Part shown: in pieces, positions 62,043 to 64,000 of the stretch
Layout: every line of letters begins with the position of its first letter
Position numbering within the stretch: position 1 is the stretch's first letter
Assembly (NCBI GenBank): GCA_903945495.1
Contig: CAJAVU010000021.1
Span: forward strand, 335,594 to 399,593
DNA length: 64,000 nucleotides
Source: an uncultured Flavobacteriales bacterium
GTDB taxonomy: Bacteria > Bacteroidota > Bacteroidia > Flavobacteriales_D > Crocinitomicaceae
Direction of reading: 5' to 3'
Program-made: the position numbers and the translations under genes
The notes under the pieces: generated by a model
Told to the model about the DNA's origin: nothing
Databases searched by the model: none
What the model saw: the letters and a program-made list of their open reading frames with translations, nothing else

Positions 62043-62113
62043 GCGCTTTTCATGCATAACTCATTATACACAACTTAAATACACAATTCATTTCACCTTT
62101 AAAATTCACAAAT

Positions 62114-62437
62114 ATGACACTTAGAAATCACATTACACTTGTAGGAAACATTGGCACACAAGCTGAAATCACAAATTTCGATAACGGAAACAAAGTTGCA
62201 CGATTCAGCATTGCAACGGACAAAACGTATCGAGCAAACAATGGAAAAATAAAATCCGACACCGAGTGGCACCGCGTTTTTGCCTGGGGAAACATGGCTC
62301 AGTTCATCGAACAATACGCCGAAAAGGGTAAAAAAGTGGCAATTCACGGAAGACTGGTTAACCGCACATATTTAAATCAAGAAGGTGTGAAACGCAGTGT
62401 CACCGAAGTCGAATTACGACATATAATTGGATTATAA
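62114..62437 (+). CDS. Third tail-less single-stranded DNA-binding protein
   Basis: 107 residues, OB fold: NHITLVGNIGTQAEITNF, ARFSIATDKTYRANNGKIK, TEWHRVFAWGNMAQFIEQY, IHGRLVNRTYLNQEGVKRSVTEVE. Ends at HIIGL without an acidic tip. Last gene of the cluster before a convergent terminator. Confidence 0.9.
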   Translation: MTLRNHITLVGNIGTQAEITNFDNGNKVARFSIATDKTYRANNGKIKSDTEWHRVFAWGNMAQFIEQYAEKGKKVAIHGRLVNRTYLNQEGVKRSVTEVELRHIIGL

Positions 62438-62583
62438 ACGGCGATTCGATTAGTAGAGAGGTTCCCAAAAATTTAGGTGATAGATGGATATAGGTAAGTT
62501 TAAACTTCTCCACTAATTGACTCCCGTTTTTAATGAAGCTCCCGACACTTAACCTACCAATTTTACGATGTGCAGGGACTCAA

Positions 62584-62615
62584 AAAAAGCGATCATAGAA
62601 ATATGGTCGCTTTTT
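62584..62615. terminator. Bidirectional intrinsic terminator
   Basis: 14-bp stem AAAAAGCGATCATA / TATGGTCGCTTTTT (one T-G wobble) with a GAAA tetraloop, T-rich on both sides, between the third ssb and the convergent outer-membrane gene. Confidence 0.9.
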
Positions 62616-62619
62616 ATGT

Positions 62620-64000
62620 TTAATAATTTCTATAATCGTTCCATAAAGAACTTCGAATCCCAATCATTGGAATGTACATTGTTGATTTAAACGCACTATC
62701 GTAGCGCAATTGGTTTTCGAAAAATGCTTGAAGATTCCCATGAGCAACCAATTGATAGGAAACAGTTAAACTCAATCGCAAACCATTATTTCCTATTCCT
62801 TGTCCAATAAAATTACCATAATCGTTTGGTCGCAACGTATAAGATTGATATAAATTTCCACCATAACTATATCCATCTTTGTCATATCCTCGAAGAAAGT
62901 AACTCGCAAATCCTTTGAAGGACCACTTATTAACTTGCATTTTATATTCTCCTAGAAGTTCCATAAAATTAGAACCATAAGGATGCGACAAAGTCATACC
63001 TTGGTTCCCGTAATTCTGACCTGAATTCAAATGCGCATACGTATATGGACGAACAAAATTGTACTCCAAACGATAAAATGATTTAGCTTTTCTACTTCCA
63101 AATCTACCTTTGATACCCAACTGACCACCGTATTTATTAGCCCACCAGCCAGATTTTGCTTTCACTTCTGCCAAAAAGAACTCATCTAGAATAAATTGAC
63201 CATACAACATGTGTTTCTTGTATTTGGCACTGAAACTCAATCCCAAAACAACATTATCCGAAGACCCCATCGCGTATTCTTGAGGTCGATAGAAAATAAC
63301 AGGATTCAAGTATTCAGCATCGTAGCCACGATTCAACAAGGTGTCTTTAGGTTGGAATATTACAGATTCAAAAACACCAATGTTCAACCATTTTGTTGCG
63401 TTTAAACTAATATGATGCGAAACACCATTTTTCATTTTCCACTTTTCGCCAGATTGTTCGCGGAAAAATTGATATAAAACACTGTATTCAACTCGCCAAA
63501 AACGCACTTTAATTGATCCAAACGGATAGGGTTTTCCATAATCACTTAAAAATAAAGAGCGATTTCCTTCACCTATAAAATTATGATCTAATCCTACCTG
63601 AAAATTGAAGATAGAATTTGGTGTATAAGACAATCTTCCTCTTAAATCGGTGTATAGGAAATTGCGGCCCATAGAATCAATGATAAACGCTTTTGGTTCA
63701 AATAGTGAATCAGCGTGCGACAGCCCTTCAACAGCGCCTATACGAATAAACCATTTTTCTTTAAATGTACTTTCCAATTGAACGCCTAATCCACCACGAA
63801 ATTCGGATTGATTGGAATAGCGGAAACCAGCGTCGATTAAACCAGTTATTGATAAGTATGATTTTTTTTCACCGGTTGAATCTGATGTTTTATTTATTAA
63901 ACGCGTTTGAGGTAAATAACCTGAATGGACGGTAACTGAATTTTTTTGAATAGAATCAGAAGGCATTTCTTCATACAACAGTCCTACAGTTCCTTGTGAA
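62620..64000 (-). CDS. Outer-membrane beta-barrel, Wzi/RemB-like, N-terminus cut by window edge
   Basis: The track starts at an internal TTG, but the frame stays open to the right edge (SQGTVGLLYEEMP precedes it), so the signal peptide lies outside the window. At least 459 residues of long amphipathic strands: SITGLIDAGFRYSNQSEFRGGLGVQ, DLRGRLSYTPNSIFNFQVGLDHNFIGEG, RPQEYAMGSSDNVVLGLSF, and a terminal IGIRSSLWNDYRNY. The FIGEGNRSLFLSDY region and overall pattern resemble the capsule-assembly Wzi family and gliding-associated RemB of flavobacteria. Family assignment is tentative; the barrel nature is clear. Confidence 0.65.
   Translation of the reverse strand, partial: SQGTVGLLYEEMPSDSIQKNSVTVHSGYLPQTRLINKTSDSTGEKKSYLSITGLIDAGFRYSNQSEFRGGLGVQLESTFKEKWFIRIGAVEGLSHADSLFEPKAFIIDSMGRNFLYTDLRGRLSYTPNSIFNFQVGLDHNFIGEGNRSLFLSDYGKPYPFGSIKVRFWRVEYSVLYQFFREQSGEKWKMKNGVSHHISLNATKWLNIGVFESVIFQPKDTLLNRGYDAEYLNPVIFYRPQEYAMGSSDNVVLGLSFSAKYKKHMLYGQFILDEFFLAEVKAKSGWWANKYGGQLGIKGRFGSRKAKSFYRLEYNFVRPYTYAHLNSGQNYGNQGMTLSHPYGSNFMELLGEYKMQVNKWSFKGFASYFLRGYDKDGYSYGGNLYQSYTLRPNDYGNFIGQGIGNNGLRLSLTVSYQLVAHGNLQAFFENQLRYDSAFKSTMYIPMIGIRSSLWNDYRNY

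Noticed and set aside
1-64000. tRNA, rRNA or other structured RNA genes
   Set aside because: Intergenic regions were read for tRNA T-loop and acceptor patterns and rRNA motifs; none seen. A covariance-model search would be needed to exclude small RNAs.

Overview
The window looks like a chromosomal segment of an AT-rich Bacteroidota, most likely order Flavobacteriales and possibly a Fluviicola/Crocinitomicaceae-type organism (inferred from protein content, not searched). The support is: type IX secretion (T9SS) C-terminal sorting domains of type A and type B, a LETM1-related protein of the flavobacterial type, a kynurenine pathway block, SusCD-free housekeeping clusters with very short spacers, no Shine-Dalgarno sequences to speak of, and repeated matches to the Bacteroidota -7 promoter box TAnnTTTG. 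I see no rRNA, tRNA, CRISPR array, prophage, integrase or transposase.

Layout. 1-2.8 kb (minus): a sulfatase/LTA-synthase-like membrane enzyme cut by the left edge, then asd. 2.9-9.7 kb (plus): exported proteins (lamin-tail-domain protein, two small barrels, a T9SS type A protein) and a LETM1-related protein. 9.8-23.7 kb (minus): alpha/beta hydrolase, two overlapping glycosyltransferases, a lipoprotein, mfd, fbp, a YqaA-like membrane protein, a 0.5 kb composite intergenic repeat, a large T9SS adhesin-like protein, and a glutamine-transaminase/omega-amidase pair. 23.8-26.3 kb: small envelope proteins facing hemL. 26.4-33.4 kb (plus): a 41-residue membrane protein, kynU, an inserted four-helix-bundle gene, kmo, a barrel protein, an ArsC-like protein, an EamA exporter and a T9SS type B protein. 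33.7-38.2 kb (minus): an unknown membrane-anchored protein, a C-terminal processing protease, dCMP deaminase and an orphan OmpR-type regulator. 38.3-51.5 kb (plus): purH, the complete cell-elongation cluster mreB / mreCD-mrdA-rodA plus a class A penicillin-binding protein, scoAB, and a polytopic GT-C-like protein. 51.5-60.6 kb: nadD-gmk-yicC (minus), DUF4286-rsmA, a 59-residue membrane protein, ispD, metF (plus), ribE (minus), a hydrolase, a sensor kinase and a MORN protein. 60.9-62.4 kb: three tail-less SSB paralogues with a second four-helix-bundle gene. 62.6 kb to the edge: a Wzi/RemB-like outer-membrane barrel cut by the right edge.

How the genes work together. The mre/mrd block supplies the elongasome (MreB filament, MreC/MreD, PBP2, RodA) with a bifunctional PBP next to it. 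kynU and kmo give the kynurenine to 3-hydroxyanthranilate section of tryptophan breakdown or de novo NAD synthesis. The aminotransferase/omega-amidase pair matches the glutamine transaminase-omega-amidase route. Several exported proteins depend on T9SS, whose machinery is not in the window.

Most unusual signals. Intergenic spacers repeatedly hold degenerate arrays with exact 7-, 8- or 11-nt periodicity. One heptad pair flanks, in opposite orientation, a four-helix-bundle gene sitting between kynU and kmo, which looks like an inserted cassette. Several genes have a TAnnTTTG-like box only 3-6 nt before the start codon, often right after an intrinsic terminator, which suggests leaderless transcripts.
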